A stretch of 64,000 nucleotides of DNA from Aquimarina sp. Aq78 (GTDB lineage: Bacteria > Bacteroidota > Bacteroidia > Flavobacteriales > Flavobacteriaceae), in the NCBI RefSeq assembly GCF_900299525.1, contig NZ_OMKA01000003.1, positions 62,001 to 126,000 on the forward strand. Reading direction: 5' to 3'. The position numbers and the translations under genes were made by a program. Under the pieces are notes generated by a model. It was not told the origin of the DNA. It worked only from the letters and a program-made list of their open reading frames with translations, and did no database searches. Position 1 is the stretch's first letter, and every line of letters begins with the position of its first letter. Shown here piece by piece: positions 18,481 through 27,929 of this stretch.

Positions 18481-19287
18481 ATGAAGAAATTATTAGTATT
18501 AGGAATACTCTCTTTATATTTCAGCAATTCCTTTGCTCAAGAAGAAAGACAAATACCATTTTCGGTTGCTATTTCGGCGCATATCGTAAAATACAACCAA
18601 AAAATTGATCTTGCTTATCAAGATAAAGATTTGGAACGTGCTGAATTCTTATTTGACTCTCTGGTAACTAATCACCTTAGTGGAACTTATATGGATAACT
18701 TTAATGTATATCCACTAAAAGGAGATCCTATTCTTTTAAGAGATTACGAAAAACCAATTTTTCTTATTACATATGCTTCCTGGTGTGTTCCTGGCATTGG
18801 AGAAATCCCTGCGCTAAACGATCTAGCCGATAGATTTCATGATCAGATTGACTTTGTAGTCCTCTTCTGGGATAATAAAGAAAAATTAAAAGAAAAAGTA
18901 AAAGAATACAATAGCAACATTCACCTAGTCCACATTGATGAAAAAACCAATCAGGATTCATATATTATCAATAAATTAAAGCACGCATTAGGCTTTCCTA
19001 TGATGTATTTTATGGGTGGAGATAAAAAGATACTGGATATTAGAAAAATTGTTACTCATCACTCAAGTGAAACACTTAGTAACTCTTACAACATCCACTT
19101 TAATTCATTATCAAAAGGCGTTTCTCTTTTAATTGCTGATTTGGATTTAAATACTGAAATAAACAATGCAGAGGCTGAAGCAAAAGAAAATGAAGATCGA
19201 CGTACAGATGAAGAACGCGATATTGATGAAGAATATGAAAGATATAAACGAGAACAAGATTCTATAAATATCAAAAAGGATAATTAG
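18481..19287 (+). CDS. Exported thioredoxin-like (TlpA/ResA-type) protein with one active-site Cys
   Basis: 268 residues from the ATG at 18481; the earlier start at 18430 would place 17 residues before a normal signal peptide (MKKLLVLGILSLYFSNSFAQ). The thioredoxin-like domain shows PIFLITYASWCVPGIGEIPALNDLA. The usual WCxPC has become WCVPG, so the resolving Cys is missing. The cis-Pro region is recognisable (LGFPMMYFMG). The last 45 residues are highly charged (Glu/Arg/Asp). It may be a monothiol reductase, a chaperone or a sensor rather than a standard disulfide reductase. Confidence 0.8.
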   Translation: MKKLLVLGILSLYFSNSFAQEERQIPFSVAISAHIVKYNQKIDLAYQDKDLERAEFLFDSLVTNHLSGTYMDNFNVYPLKGDPILLRDYEKPIFLITYASWCVPGIGEIPALNDLADRFHDQIDFVVLFWDNKEKLKEKVKEYNSNIHLVHIDEKTNQDSYIINKLKHALGFPMMYFMGGDKKILDIRKIVTHHSSETLSNSYNIHFNSLSKGVSLLIADLDLNTEINNAEAEAKENEDRRTDEERDIDEEYERYKREQDSINIKKDN

Positions 19288-19293
19288 TAAATT

Positions 19294-19662
19294 CTATTTC
19301 CCAAAAATCATTTTTATCGCTACTATTAATAATACTCCTCCAAAGATTTTTTTTAGTAATGCCTGATTTATAGAAATTGCTAGTTTGCTTCCTAAATATC
19401 CTCCAATAATAAAAGTCACTGCTATTATAATTGCGTATTTCCAGTTTACAAACCCTTCCTGATAGTAGTTATATGCAGCTAACAACGTTACAGGGACTGC
19501 TAGTACCGCAAGGCTAGTTCCCTGTGCTTCGTGTTGAGAAAAGTTTACCCATAAAATCAGAAGAGGAATCATAATCACACTTCCTCCTACCCCCAATGTA
19601 CCACTAAAAAAACCTGCTAATAACCCAATTAAAATTAACGAAATAAGTACTGAAGTATTCAC
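19294..19662 (-). CDS. Half-size TauE/SafE (TSUP) family permease
   Basis: 122 residues with four transmembrane helices and the TSUP repeat motif GLLAGFFSGTLGVGGSVIMIPLL near the N-terminus. It ends GGYLGSKLAISINQALLKKIFGGVLLIVAIKM. Full-size TSUP transporters have two such repeats in about 250 residues; this is a single repeat and would have to dimerise. The substrate class is small anions or sulfur compounds. It converges with the thioredoxin-like gene (6-bp gap). Confidence 0.85.
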   Translation of the reverse strand: MNTSVLISLILIGLLAGFFSGTLGVGGSVIMIPLLILWVNFSQHEAQGTSLAVLAVPVTLLAAYNYYQEGFVNWKYAIIIAVTFIIGGYLGSKLAISINQALLKKIFGGVLLIVAIKMIFGK

Positions 19663-19873
19663 ACATCTAAATTTTAGTAATCACTTGGTAACTAGTCATA
19701 AAATCAAGAACGTATGATCTCAACGTTCTCTTAGTAAAAGTAGTTTCAAACATTTCCATTTACCAGAAATCCAAACAATAACCGACATAAGATATTTTTC
19801 TTAATGCCATATCATGTCATATTTCATACTACTTTAGAACAAGCAGCTAACTTAGATAAAAAATCTCAAATTA

Positions 19874-20824
19874 TTATTGTCCGGTTGTAGTTTTGTAATA
19901 CCCCTCTCTTGGTATTTTTATAAGATACTCTTTACCAGAATGATTATTTAAACGAGCTTCTCTAAGCCAGGGGTTATGTAGTTTTAAAATTTTATAATTG
20001 ATATCATATTGCTCGGCAAAAGCAGTAAAATCAGCAATAGGCTCATCTACCAAAACATTAAATGTAGGGATATGAGTATATAAATCTTCATTACTAAAAT
20101 TAAAGCCGTATTTCTTTGGGTTGCTTAAGATTTCTTTCACTGCAACAATTCTAAATACATATCTACCTGTCTCTTCTCCTAATAAAAGATCATAATAGGT
20201 AGTCACTTTTTGTTTATCGAGTCGTTTATTAACCCCTGCTCTACCAGCATTATAGGCTGCTGCTGCCAAAGTCCAGGAACCAAATTTTTCTTTTGCTTTT
20301 TTAAGATATCTACAAGCCACCATTGTGGATTTCTCGATATGATAACGTTCGTCTACATTTTCATTTACCTCTAGCCCATACTCTTTAGCAGTGCCTTTTA
20401 AGATTTGCCAAAACCCTGTTGCTCTTGCAGGAGATACAGCTTGAGTCAAGCTACTTTCTATTACAGCCAGGTATTTAAAATCATCTGGAACACCTTGTTC
20501 TTTAAGGATTGGTTCTATAATAGGAAAATACTTATTTGCTCTCTTAAAAAGAAGTAAACCATTAGATTGCCAGTAGGTATTAACCAACAATTCTCTATCC
20601 ATTCGTTCTCTTATATCTGGATTTTCTATTGGAACTAATTCTCCAGAAAAATTAAGATTATCTGGCATTGCAATAGCATATACATTATAATCATTTATCA
20701 ATTTTTCTTCTAAAACTTCTTGTGCCAATGGTTTTTCTGGCTGATGGTCTTGTGTAGCATTTACTAAAATTCCGAAGGTGAACAGCACACCTAAGAGAAC
20801 TAAAAATTTCTTAATTGTTTTCAT
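19874..20824 (-). CDS. Lytic transglycosylase (SLT domain, MltD-like)
   Basis: 316 residues with an N-terminal signal peptide. The SLT catalytic domain shows DFKYLAVIESSLTQAVSPARATGFWQI, with the catalytic Glu in IESSL, and AAAAYNAG further on. It cleaves peptidoglycan between MurNAc and GlcNAc. The C-terminal part is a single LysM-like region (FAEQYDINYKILKLHNPWLREARL, ending KIPREGYY). It acts in the periplasm. Flanked by short intergenic regions on both sides. Confidence 0.92.
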   Translation of the reverse strand: MKTIKKFLVLLGVLFTFGILVNATQDHQPEKPLAQEVLEEKLINDYNVYAIAMPDNLNFSGELVPIENPDIRERMDRELLVNTYWQSNGLLLFKRANKYFPIIEPILKEQGVPDDFKYLAVIESSLTQAVSPARATGFWQILKGTAKEYGLEVNENVDERYHIEKSTMVACRYLKKAKEKFGSWTLAAAAYNAGRAGVNKRLDKQKVTTYYDLLLGEETGRYVFRIVAVKEILSNPKKYGFNFSNEDLYTHIPTFNVLVDEPIADFTAFAEQYDINYKILKLHNPWLREARLNNHSGKEYLIKIPREGYYKTTTGQ

Positions 20825-20891
20825 TACTTAAGTAGATTTTGATTTTATTGGGGAATAAAATTTATTGTACAATATAGCGTAAAAAGTTAGA

Positions 20892-21563
20892 TTAACGCAA
20901 GTTATCACTAATTATTTCGGGCAAATGTTTATTAAACCACTTCGCTCTATTTACAATCATAACATGAGTTCCCCCATCAACTGTTATACATTTTTTTATA
21001 TTTGCGATAGGAAAAACGATATCCTTATCACCATGAATATGAATAAGCTCATCTGGTGTTTTCTCCTGATCCCAGCACACCATTTTTTCAATAGCCCAAT
21101 CCAAATATCTTTTATCATTAATTGATAAATATTTTTGATACATAGCAGCTCGTTTTTTGGCGAAATCACCAAAAGCTAATTTTTCCCAATTATCTATTTT
21201 AGAAACTATTGCTGTAGGCAACAATTTATAGGCCCTGGTTTTTCTGGCAATTTTAATTCGGGTAGGTAACTCAAACTTGTTTTTAACACTCGAAATAATG
21301 ATAAGTTTCTTTAAATTCAAATATCTACTCATCTCTTGTACCATCACTCCGCCAAACGATACTCCGATCAAAATGCAATTTGTATGTTCAATTTCCTCAC
21401 ACATACGTTTAGCATAATTCTCAATAGATTCGTTCTTATCAGGAATCTTCCAAGGTAGGGTTTGAGTTACAAATTTATCCTTGGGAAGCTTAATATATTC
21501 GAATATCGAAACATCTGCTGCCATCCCTGGAACAAAATAAACATGGCTAACTTCCTGCGACAT
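20892..21563 (-). CDS. Alpha/beta hydrolase
   Basis: 223 residues from the ATG at 21563; an in-frame TTG at 21623 would add 20 residues with no homology-like character. The nucleophile elbow is GVSFGG, the acid is in HGDKDIVFP and the catalytic His in GGTHVMIV, giving a complete Ser-Asp-His triad. The oxyanion-strand VYFVPGMAAD replaces the usual HG. Cytoplasmic; substrate unknown. Confidence 0.85.
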   Translation of the reverse strand: MSQEVSHVYFVPGMAADVSIFEYIKLPKDKFVTQTLPWKIPDKNESIENYAKRMCEEIEHTNCILIGVSFGGVMVQEMSRYLNLKKLIIISSVKNKFELPTRIKIARKTRAYKLLPTAIVSKIDNWEKLAFGDFAKKRAAMYQKYLSINDKRYLDWAIEKMVCWDQEKTPDELIHIHGDKDIVFPIANIKKCITVDGGTHVMIVNRAKWFNKHLPEIISDNLR

Positions 21564-21860
21564 AGGTATTTTAACAGTGGGTATTAAATTTAAAACTCTA
21601 ATTTTCTTATCTTTGCGTATCAAAATTATAGTATTCCTTTGTTAGAAAAAAGGAAACATTGAGTTAAATTTTTGCAAAAGGGAATTTTAGAACTAACTAA
21701 TCTTAGTTAGAAGAGGCAAGGTTAAACCTTATTTTTGTTAAGTTAATAACCTTTATTTCAGATAGATATATCTAAAAAACCTTCTCTAATAAGATTGTTA
21801 TGATTAGTAAGGTTAACTCCTTATAAACATTTGATTAAATACCTCATAATTTTAAAAAAT

Positions 21861-22172
21861 ATGGAGAACATGAGTGCTGTTGAATTAGAAATTATCGACA
21901 ATGAATTTCTAAGACAATTCGAAACTACAATTGACGGTCAAAAAGCAAAGATCGAATACGCGCTACAAGAAAGGAAAATCTTTCTTACTAAACTTGTCAT
22001 GAGTGAAGAACATCTTGATAAAGGTTATGAACAAGATTTTATCATTGCAGTATTTAATGTAATTCAAGAACGTAATATTAGATTAGTACCTACTAGTCCT
22101 ATTATTGCAAAATTTATGCGAAAAAACCGAAGGAAATATAAAGATTTACTTCCTGTTGGAATAAACATATAG
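21861..22172 (+). CDS. GNAT-like N-acetyltransferase domain protein
   Basis: 103 residues from the ATG at 21861; a start at the ATG of 21870 is also possible. Features: the acidic beta-strand ELEIIDNEFLRQFETTIDGQKAKIEYALQERKIFLTKLVM and the short helix-strand YEQDFIIAVFNVIQERNIRLVPTSPIIAKFMRKN, matching the small GCN5-related YidJ/YjdJ-type acetyltransferases with the RxxR-poor CoA site. The 297 bp upstream hold no other gene; imperfect repeats of AACCTTAT occur there. Confidence 0.8.
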   Translation: MENMSAVELEIIDNEFLRQFETTIDGQKAKIEYALQERKIFLTKLVMSEEHLDKGYEQDFIIAVFNVIQERNIRLVPTSPIIAKFMRKNRRKYKDLLPVGINI

Positions 22173-22187
22173 TTTACTACATTATTG

Positions 22188-22227
22188 GTACAAAAAAAGT
22201 CTGCTTTATCGCAGACTTTTTTTGTAC
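22188..22227. terminator. Bidirectional intrinsic terminator
   Basis: Seventeen-bp perfect stem (arms 22188-22204 and 22211-22227, core AAAGTCTGC / GCAGACTTT) with a 6-nt loop and A/T tracts on both sides. It serves the GNAT gene and mtaB, which converge here. Confidence 0.92.
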
Positions 22228-22251
22228 TATATACCGAATTCTTCTTAGTTT

Positions 22252-23565
22252 TTACGTCATAAAATCAAATCTCACTATCCCATCTTCATCAATAATTGTT
22301 AGCCTTATCTCATGCAACGTGTTTACATACAACGGATTCCATGGCATTTTAACTTTCACATAATTTTCGGTAAAACCGTGTATATATCCTTCCTTATTTT
22401 CAGATTCAAACAGAACTGTTCTTTCTGTTCCCAACTGGCTTTCATAAAATGCTCTTCTTTTCTTTGCAGATAATCCTCGTAACATTTTACTTCTTTTCTT
22501 TCTCACGTCTTGAGAAACTACACCATCTAAATCTGCTGCTACAGTATTATCTCTTTCAGAATAGGTAAACACATGTAAATACGATATATCTAATCGAGAC
22601 AAAAAGTTATAAGTGTCCAAAAAATGATCATCTGTTTCACCAGGAAAACCAACAATAATATCAACTCCAATACAAGCATGAGGCATTACTTCTTTAATTC
22701 TATGTACCCTATCAATATATAGATCGCTAAGATACCTGCGTCTCATCAGTTTTAGAATATCATCGTTCCCAGACTGTAAAGGAATATGAAAATGAGGCAC
22801 AAAAGTTCTGGAGCCTGACACAAAATCTATAGTTTCATTTTTAAGCAAATTTGGCTCTATAGATGAAATTCGTAATCGCTCTATACCATCGACTTTATCT
22901 AACGCTTGTACCAGTTCAAAAAATGTATGTTCATGTTTCTTATTTCCATACTCACCCTTACCATAATCTCCTATATTAACTCCGGTAAGTACAATCTCTT
23001 TAATTCCTTTTTCAGAAATTTCTTTAGCATTTTTCAATACATTCTGCAGGGTATCACTTCGTGAAATCCCTCTGGCAAGTGGGATTGTACAATAGGTACA
23101 TTTATAATCGCAACCGTCCTGCACTTTTAAAAATGCGCGGGTACGGTCCCCAATAGAATAACTACCTACATAAAAATCGGCTTCTTCGATTTCGCAAGAA
23201 TGCACTTCTCCAAAATCATTCTTAGAAAGATCATTAATATAATCGGTAATTTTAAATTTCTCTGTAGCTCCCAAAACCAGATCTACACCATCAACAGAAG
23301 CTAATTCTTCTGGCTTTAACTGGGCATAACATCCCACAGCAGCAACAAAAGCATCAGGGTTTACCTTTTGAGCTTGTTTAACTATAGTTTTAAATCTTTT
23401 ATCTGCATTTTCGGTAACAGAACATGTATTAATTACATAGATATCAGCATTCTCAGAAAAATCTACACGATCAAAGCCTTCTTTTGTAAAATCTCTTGCA
23501 ATTGTAGAGGTTTCTGAAAAATTCAGTTTACAACCTAAAGTATAAAAAGCAACTTTTTTTCTCAT
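22252..23565 (-). CDS. mtaB: tRNA (N6-L-threonylcarbamoyladenosine(37)-C2)-methylthiotransferase
   Basis: 437 residues. An N-terminal UPF0004 domain carries the three Cys for the auxiliary Fe-S cluster (LGCKLNFSE, NTCSVTENAD, AVGCYAQL). A radical-SAM domain follows with CDYKCTYC (CxxxCxxC), then a TRAM domain at the end (about 375-437). It converts t6A37 to ms2t6A37 in tRNAs reading ANN codons. The length matches the MtaB subgroup rather than MiaB, whose N-terminus differs. Confidence 0.95.
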   Translation of the reverse strand: MRKKVAFYTLGCKLNFSETSTIARDFTKEGFDRVDFSENADIYVINTCSVTENADKRFKTIVKQAQKVNPDAFVAAVGCYAQLKPEELASVDGVDLVLGATEKFKITDYINDLSKNDFGEVHSCEIEEADFYVGSYSIGDRTRAFLKVQDGCDYKCTYCTIPLARGISRSDTLQNVLKNAKEISEKGIKEIVLTGVNIGDYGKGEYGNKKHEHTFFELVQALDKVDGIERLRISSIEPNLLKNETIDFVSGSRTFVPHFHIPLQSGNDDILKLMRRRYLSDLYIDRVHRIKEVMPHACIGVDIIVGFPGETDDHFLDTYNFLSRLDISYLHVFTYSERDNTVAADLDGVVSQDVRKKRSKMLRGLSAKKRRAFYESQLGTERTVLFESENKEGYIHGFTENYVKVKMPWNPLYVNTLHEIRLTIIDEDGIVRFDFMT

Positions 23566-23697
23566 AAAACATAAGTGTCATTTCCGCAGGGGCAGAAATC
23601 TCATTATATTTACCCATACCAAAACTCAAAAATATTGAGTCGCTCTGGAATAAATTTTCAGGGTGCAAATATACCAACAATAATTCGTTTACTAAAA

Positions 23698-25329
23698 TTG
23701 AAGTGTATTCATTATTTTTTCATAACTCGTTATTTAACAATAGCTTATATTTTACTAACTCTAATATCTTGTAGAGATTCTTCTCAAGAAAACAGAGATC
23801 ATTTGATATTTCGGTACAATCAATATGAAAATATAAGTTCATTAGATCCTGCATTTGCAAGAGATGTAGCTAATATCTGGTCTACAAATCAACTGTTTAA
23901 CAGTTTGATACAACTAGATGATTCATTACATATTAAGCCCGACGTTGCAAAAAGATGGGAAATTTCTGAAGATGCTCTTACCTATACTTTTATACTTCGA
24001 AATGATGTAAAATTTCATAAGCACGAACAATTTAAGACCAAAGACAGCACCCGGCATGTTATTGCAGAGGATTTTGTGTATAGCTTCAATAGATTGGTTG
24101 ATCCCAAAGTAGCATCGCCCGGTAATTGGGTTCTAAAGACTGTAGACACCTATAAAGCTATTAATGATACTATTTTTGAAATCAAACTAAAAAAACCTTT
24201 TCCTGCATTTTTGGGATTGATGAGTATGCGGTATTGCTCTGTGGTTCCTAAAGAAGTGGTAGCATTTTACGGGAATCAATTTAGAGCCAACCCCATTGGT
24301 ACAGGTCCATTTAAATTTAAATTATGGGAAGAAAATATCAAGCTCGTTTTACGTAAGAATGAATTGTATTATGAAAAGGACAAAAATGGCAAACAACTCC
24401 CCTATCTCGAAGCTGTAGCTATTACCTTTTTACCCGACAAGCAAAGTGAATTTTTACAGTTTGCCAAAGGAAATATCGATTTATTAAACAGTCTCGATGC
24501 TTCATATAAAGATGAATTATTAACGCCTAGCGGTAAGTTGAGAGAGAAATACAAAGACCGTGTTAATATTAGTAAAGGCTCTTATCTGAATTCTGAATAC
24601 TTAGGCTTCTACCTGGATACAGACAAGAAGGAAATACAATCAGAAATATTAAGAAAAGCTATTAATTATGGCTTCGACAGAAAGAAGATGATCACCTATC
24701 TAAAGAATGGCATAGGAACTCCTGCAACACATGGTTTTATTCCCAAGGGGATTCCCGGGTTTAATAGTATTCCTGGATATGACTATGATCCCGAAAAAGC
24801 CCGTAGGTTAGTCGAAACTTATAAAAAACAAACAGGAGAAAACAATCCAACCATACGAATTGCAACAGATGCAAATTACCAAAGCATCTGCGAATTTATA
24901 CAAAGAGAGCTCGAAAAAGTTGGATTAAACATCATAGTAGATGTAATGCCGCCTTCGACAATACGCCAAAAGAAATGGAAAGGAAAACTAGAATCATTTC
25001 GTGCCAGTTGGATTGCAGACTACCCTGATGCCGAAAATTTTCTATCGCCATATTACAGTAAAAACTTTACTCCTCACGGCCCTAACTATACACATTTCAA
25101 AAATGAGACTTTTGATCGATTATATGAAGAAAGCTTCTTAATAACAGATATCAAAATAAGAGAGCAGCATTATATAAAAATGGATTCTATTATTATTGCC
25201 AATGCTCCTATCGTTCCTTTGTACTATGATCAGGTAGTTCGATTTACTCAAAAAAACGTAAAAGGACTCACTAATAATCCTCAAAATTTCCTGGTATTAA
25301 AACGAGTATGGAAAGAACGTATTAAATAA
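23698..25329 (+). CDS. ABC transporter substrate-binding lipoprotein, peptide/nickel family (SBP_bac_5)
   Basis: 543 residues from TTG at 23698. This start puts the lipobox LTLISC directly after a hydrophobic signal; upstream in-frame residues lack signal character. The binding-protein fold is recognised by SLDPAFARDVANIWSTNQLFNSLIQLD, the DFVYSFNRLVDP segment, NPIGTGPFKFKLWEENIKLVLRKNE and RASWIADYPDAENFLSPYYS. It should capture oligopeptides or related solutes. No permease or ATPase genes are adjacent, so the rest of the transporter lies elsewhere. Confidence 0.88.
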   Translation: MKCIHYFFITRYLTIAYILLTLISCRDSSQENRDHLIFRYNQYENISSLDPAFARDVANIWSTNQLFNSLIQLDDSLHIKPDVAKRWEISEDALTYTFILRNDVKFHKHEQFKTKDSTRHVIAEDFVYSFNRLVDPKVASPGNWVLKTVDTYKAINDTIFEIKLKKPFPAFLGLMSMRYCSVVPKEVVAFYGNQFRANPIGTGPFKFKLWEENIKLVLRKNELYYEKDKNGKQLPYLEAVAITFLPDKQSEFLQFAKGNIDLLNSLDASYKDELLTPSGKLREKYKDRVNISKGSYLNSEYLGFYLDTDKKEIQSEILRKAINYGFDRKKMITYLKNGIGTPATHGFIPKGIPGFNSIPGYDYDPEKARRLVETYKKQTGENNPTIRIATDANYQSICEFIQRELEKVGLNIIVDVMPPSTIRQKKWKGKLESFRASWIADYPDAENFLSPYYSKNFTPHGPNYTHFKNETFDRLYEESFLITDIKIREQHYIKMDSIIIANAPIVPLYYDQVVRFTQKNVKGLTNNPQNFLVLKRVWKERIK

Positions 25330-25395
25330 TTAGGGTTTGATATATGAAAATTCTAAGTATATAATAAAGATTTACAGGACACAGAAATGAGTTGA

Positions 25396-25497
25396 TTTGT
25401 CATTCCGTTGAAGAACGGAATCCATTACAACAACTACATAAAGTGGATCCCAGCCTTTAGTTTATCCTGAGCCGAGTCAAAGGGCTGGGATGACAAA
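25396..25497. repeat. Short intergenic element with imperfect terminal inverted repeats
   Basis: About 102 bp bounded by TTTGTCATTCC and GGGATGACAAA. Inside are two hairpins, ATTCCGTT/AACGGAAT and CCCAGCCTTT/AAAGGGCTGGG. It looks like a REP- or MITE-type element. It sits in the gap after the SBP gene and could also act as its transcript end. Confidence 0.65.
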
Positions 25498-25571
25498 AAA
25501 CAATAAATCACCAACTCTGTAGAGTCTCCCGATTTAGTGAGATAATTATATTATACAAACACAAGAGAGAA

Positions 25572-26753
25572 CTATTTTTCATAACCCTTTCGCCACTGCT
25601 TAGTATCTTCAAAAACCTGTTCCAGAATCTGTTCTTCTTGTTTTGTAAACTCGATTTTCCTTCTGGACATAACTACATTAGCCACTTCAAAAGCTTTTTT
25701 GGTTAAATAAGTGGTAAAACCTGCACTTCCTCCCCAGCTATAGCTAGGCACAAAATTACGAGGGAAACCTGTACCAAAAATATTGGCATTTACTCCTACA
25801 ACAGTCCCAGTATTAAACATGGTATTGATACCGCATTTAGAGTGATCCCCCATCATTAAGCCACAGAATCGCAATCCTGTCTTTGTAAAGCTTTCTGTTT
25901 CATAGTTCCATAAACGAACTTCGGCATAATTATTTTTAAGGTTAGAGGTATTCGTATCTGCTCCCAGATTACACCACTCTCCTATTACAGAATTCCCCAT
26001 ATATCCGTCATGACCTTTATTAGAGCATCCAAATATTACCGAGTTATTGATCTCTCCCCCTACCTTAGAATGCACTCCAATAGTAGTGCCTCCATAAATC
26101 TTTGCTCCCATCTTTACCACAGCACGATCACAAAGCGCAAAAGGCCCTCTAATCATACTGCCTTCCATGATTTCGGCATCTTTTCCTATGTATATTGGTC
26201 CTTTACTAGCATTAAGCATTGTAAATTCGAGTTTTGCTCCTTCTTCAATAAAAATATTTTCGGGAGCAATACAATTATTACTTTCAGGAATAGGCTGACT
26301 CTCTCTATCCTGTGTTAGTAGTTTAAAATCATCAGCAATCGCTTGTTCATTTTTTGAAAAAATATCCCAGGTATGCTGTACTGTAAACACATCAGTATCA
26401 TATGCTATTATTTCATAGGTCTCAAAATCTACCTCCTGATCTTCTTTGACGTAAAAAGCGATAGGTTCATCATCGCAAAAAATAGCTTGTTCGGGTTTCA
26501 GGTTTTTAATTGCTGTTACCAATTGTTCTGATGGTAAGTAAGAAGCATTGATCATTATATTCTCTGCTAACTCTACCATAGGAAATTTTTCACTTAGGTA
26601 TTCTTCTGTTACTGTAGAAGTAGTAGATCCCAAATATTTCTCCCATTTCTCACGAATGGTTAATATCCCAATCCTAATCTCGGCAACTGGTCGTGTATAA
26701 GTAAATGGTAATAACGCATTACGTGAAGCACCGTCAAAAAGAATATAATTCAT
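25572..26753 (-). CDS. GlmU-like putative sugar-phosphate nucleotidyltransferase
   Basis: 393 residues. An N-terminal nucleotidyltransferase-like region (MNYILFDGASRNALLPFTYTRPVAEIRIGILTIREKW) is followed by a left-handed beta-helix of hexapeptide repeats (about 180-330, such as GPIYIGKDAEIMEGSMIRGP and KVGGEINNSVIFGCSNKGHDGYMGNSVIGEW). This matches the Bacteroidota GlmU-related family usually found beside rpmE2. Likely role: nucleotide-sugar formation for envelope synthesis. The exact substrate is unknown. Confidence 0.85.
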   Translation of the reverse strand: MNYILFDGASRNALLPFTYTRPVAEIRIGILTIREKWEKYLGSTTSTVTEEYLSEKFPMVELAENIMINASYLPSEQLVTAIKNLKPEQAIFCDDEPIAFYVKEDQEVDFETYEIIAYDTDVFTVQHTWDIFSKNEQAIADDFKLLTQDRESQPIPESNNCIAPENIFIEEGAKLEFTMLNASKGPIYIGKDAEIMEGSMIRGPFALCDRAVVKMGAKIYGGTTIGVHSKVGGEINNSVIFGCSNKGHDGYMGNSVIGEWCNLGADTNTSNLKNNYAEVRLWNYETESFTKTGLRFCGLMMGDHSKCGINTMFNTGTVVGVNANIFGTGFPRNFVPSYSWGGSAGFTTYLTKKAFEVANVVMSRRKIEFTKQEEQILEQVFEDTKQWRKGYEK

Positions 26754-26874
26754 GTTTCGATTTCAAAAAATTAGTTAGTTATACGGCTGCAAAAATAAAG
26801 ACGTTAATATTAAAAATAGTGCTGTTTGACGAATTTATTTGTAAAATAACATAAATAATATTTAAGAGCAGATA

Positions 26875-26984
26875 CGTCACTTCGAGTGAAATTCTGTAAG
26901 AATTTAGTATCGAGAAGTACTTTTTAGTTATAAATTTTCTTGTTTTCGATACACCAAATCAGAGATTTGGCACTCAAACTGACG
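26875..26984. repeat. 110-bp element with imperfect terminal inverted repeats
   Basis: Ends CGTCACTTCGAGTG and CACTCAAACTGACG pair at 12 of 14 positions. Inside is a smaller hairpin CCAAATC/GATTTGG. The layout fits flavobacterial intergenic repeats of the TTCGAGTG type. Confidence 0.65.
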
Positions 26985-27493
26985 AAAATTTCTTATCCAT
27001 TATTCACGTTAAAATAATAAAATGCATCAAAATGAAATAGAATTATCCTTTTTTAATTAACGCGAATTTGATGTAAGGATTTAGCTTAAAAAAGCCGTCA
27101 AATAAAATTTTCTCCCTTAGATATATTCACGTTCCAAAGCAGAGCTTTGAAAATCTTTTTCTCCAGTATAAGATTTGTTTTGCGTAAAAAAATCTTGAAG
27201 CCTTGGAAAGATTTTAGCAGAATCAATCTGGTTTTCAGTATAACTGAAAAATACCTTGAAAAAGTGTCTTTTCTTTTGTTTCGTTTTCTTTGGACAGGCA
27301 AAGAAAATGAAAAGAAGATCAAATCTAAGTTATCTACTCGCTCCTCTTCTAACAATCAGCTTACTAAAAAATCACATCAATTGGAGTGTCGAGTTTTTAG
27401 GCATAGTGTATCGAGCCCTTCGACACACTTAGGATGACAAGGGTTTGGGATCAAAAAAAACTATTCTCGAGTCAATTTAAATAAGCATAAAAA

Positions 27494-27517
27494 AAGCCTT
27501 TCCAAATGGAAAGGCTT
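27494..27517 (-). terminator. Intrinsic terminator after rpmE2
   Basis: Eleven-bp stem AAGCCTTTCCA / TGGAAAGGCTT with a tight loop. The A run before it gives the T tract on the minus strand. Confidence 0.85.
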
Positions 27518-27541
27518 CTTATTATAGTATATACTACTAAA

Positions 27542-27793
27542 TTACTTTTTGAATTTAGCGTATTTGTTTTTGAATTTGTCAATACGTCCTGCAGTATCGA
27601 TAAGTTTTGATTTACCGGTATAGAAAGGATGTGATGTTCTTGAAATTTCTAATTTCACTAACGGATACTCTACACCCTCTACTTCTAAAGTTTCTTTAGT
27701 ATTGGCTGTAGATTTAGTTAAAAAAACTTCATCGTTAGACATATCTTTAAAAGCAACTAATCTATAATTTTCTGGGTGAATATCTTTTCTCAT
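27542..27793 (-). CDS. rpmE2: 50S ribosomal protein L31, type B
   Basis: 83 residues starting [18 protein letters not shown], with [28 protein letters not shown] near the end. The zinc-binding Cys of type A L31 are absent, so this is the zinc-independent type B. Its position upstream of the GlmU-like gene is typical of flavobacteria, but here a terminator and 790 bp separate them. Confidence 0.96.
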   Translation of the reverse strand: MRKDIHPENYRLVAFKDMSNDEVFLTKSTANTKETLEVEGVEYPLVKLEISRTSHPFYTGKSKLIDTAGRIDKFKNKYAKFKK

Positions 27794-27929
27794 TGTAGTA
27801 TTTCTTTTCTATTTTCGAGGTGCAAATTTACAACTATTTTTTTAAATGCAAAATTATTTTACAAATAAAGAAATGTAAATTAATTGATGCTGTAAACACC
27901 TAGCAACTATTTAGAATTTCATTAAAATA

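Larger units (their letters stand above)
26754..27541. other. 788-bp intergenic region with degenerate repeats
   Basis: Contains a 110-bp inverted-repeat element (26875-26984), a hairpin CGTTTTCTTTG/CAAAGAAAATG at 27282-27309 and a fragment (about 27405-27440) resembling the GGGCTGGGATGACA end of the element at 25396. The terminator of rpmE2 is at 27494. Two overlapping opposite-strand frames at 27098-27437 have no coding character. Confidence 0.6.

Noticed and set aside
27098..27437. Two overlapping opposite-strand frames of 85 and 96 codons
   Set aside because: They mirror each other over low-complexity Phe/Lys/Ile-rich DNA with a hairpin repeat. No start context and no domain-like sequence.
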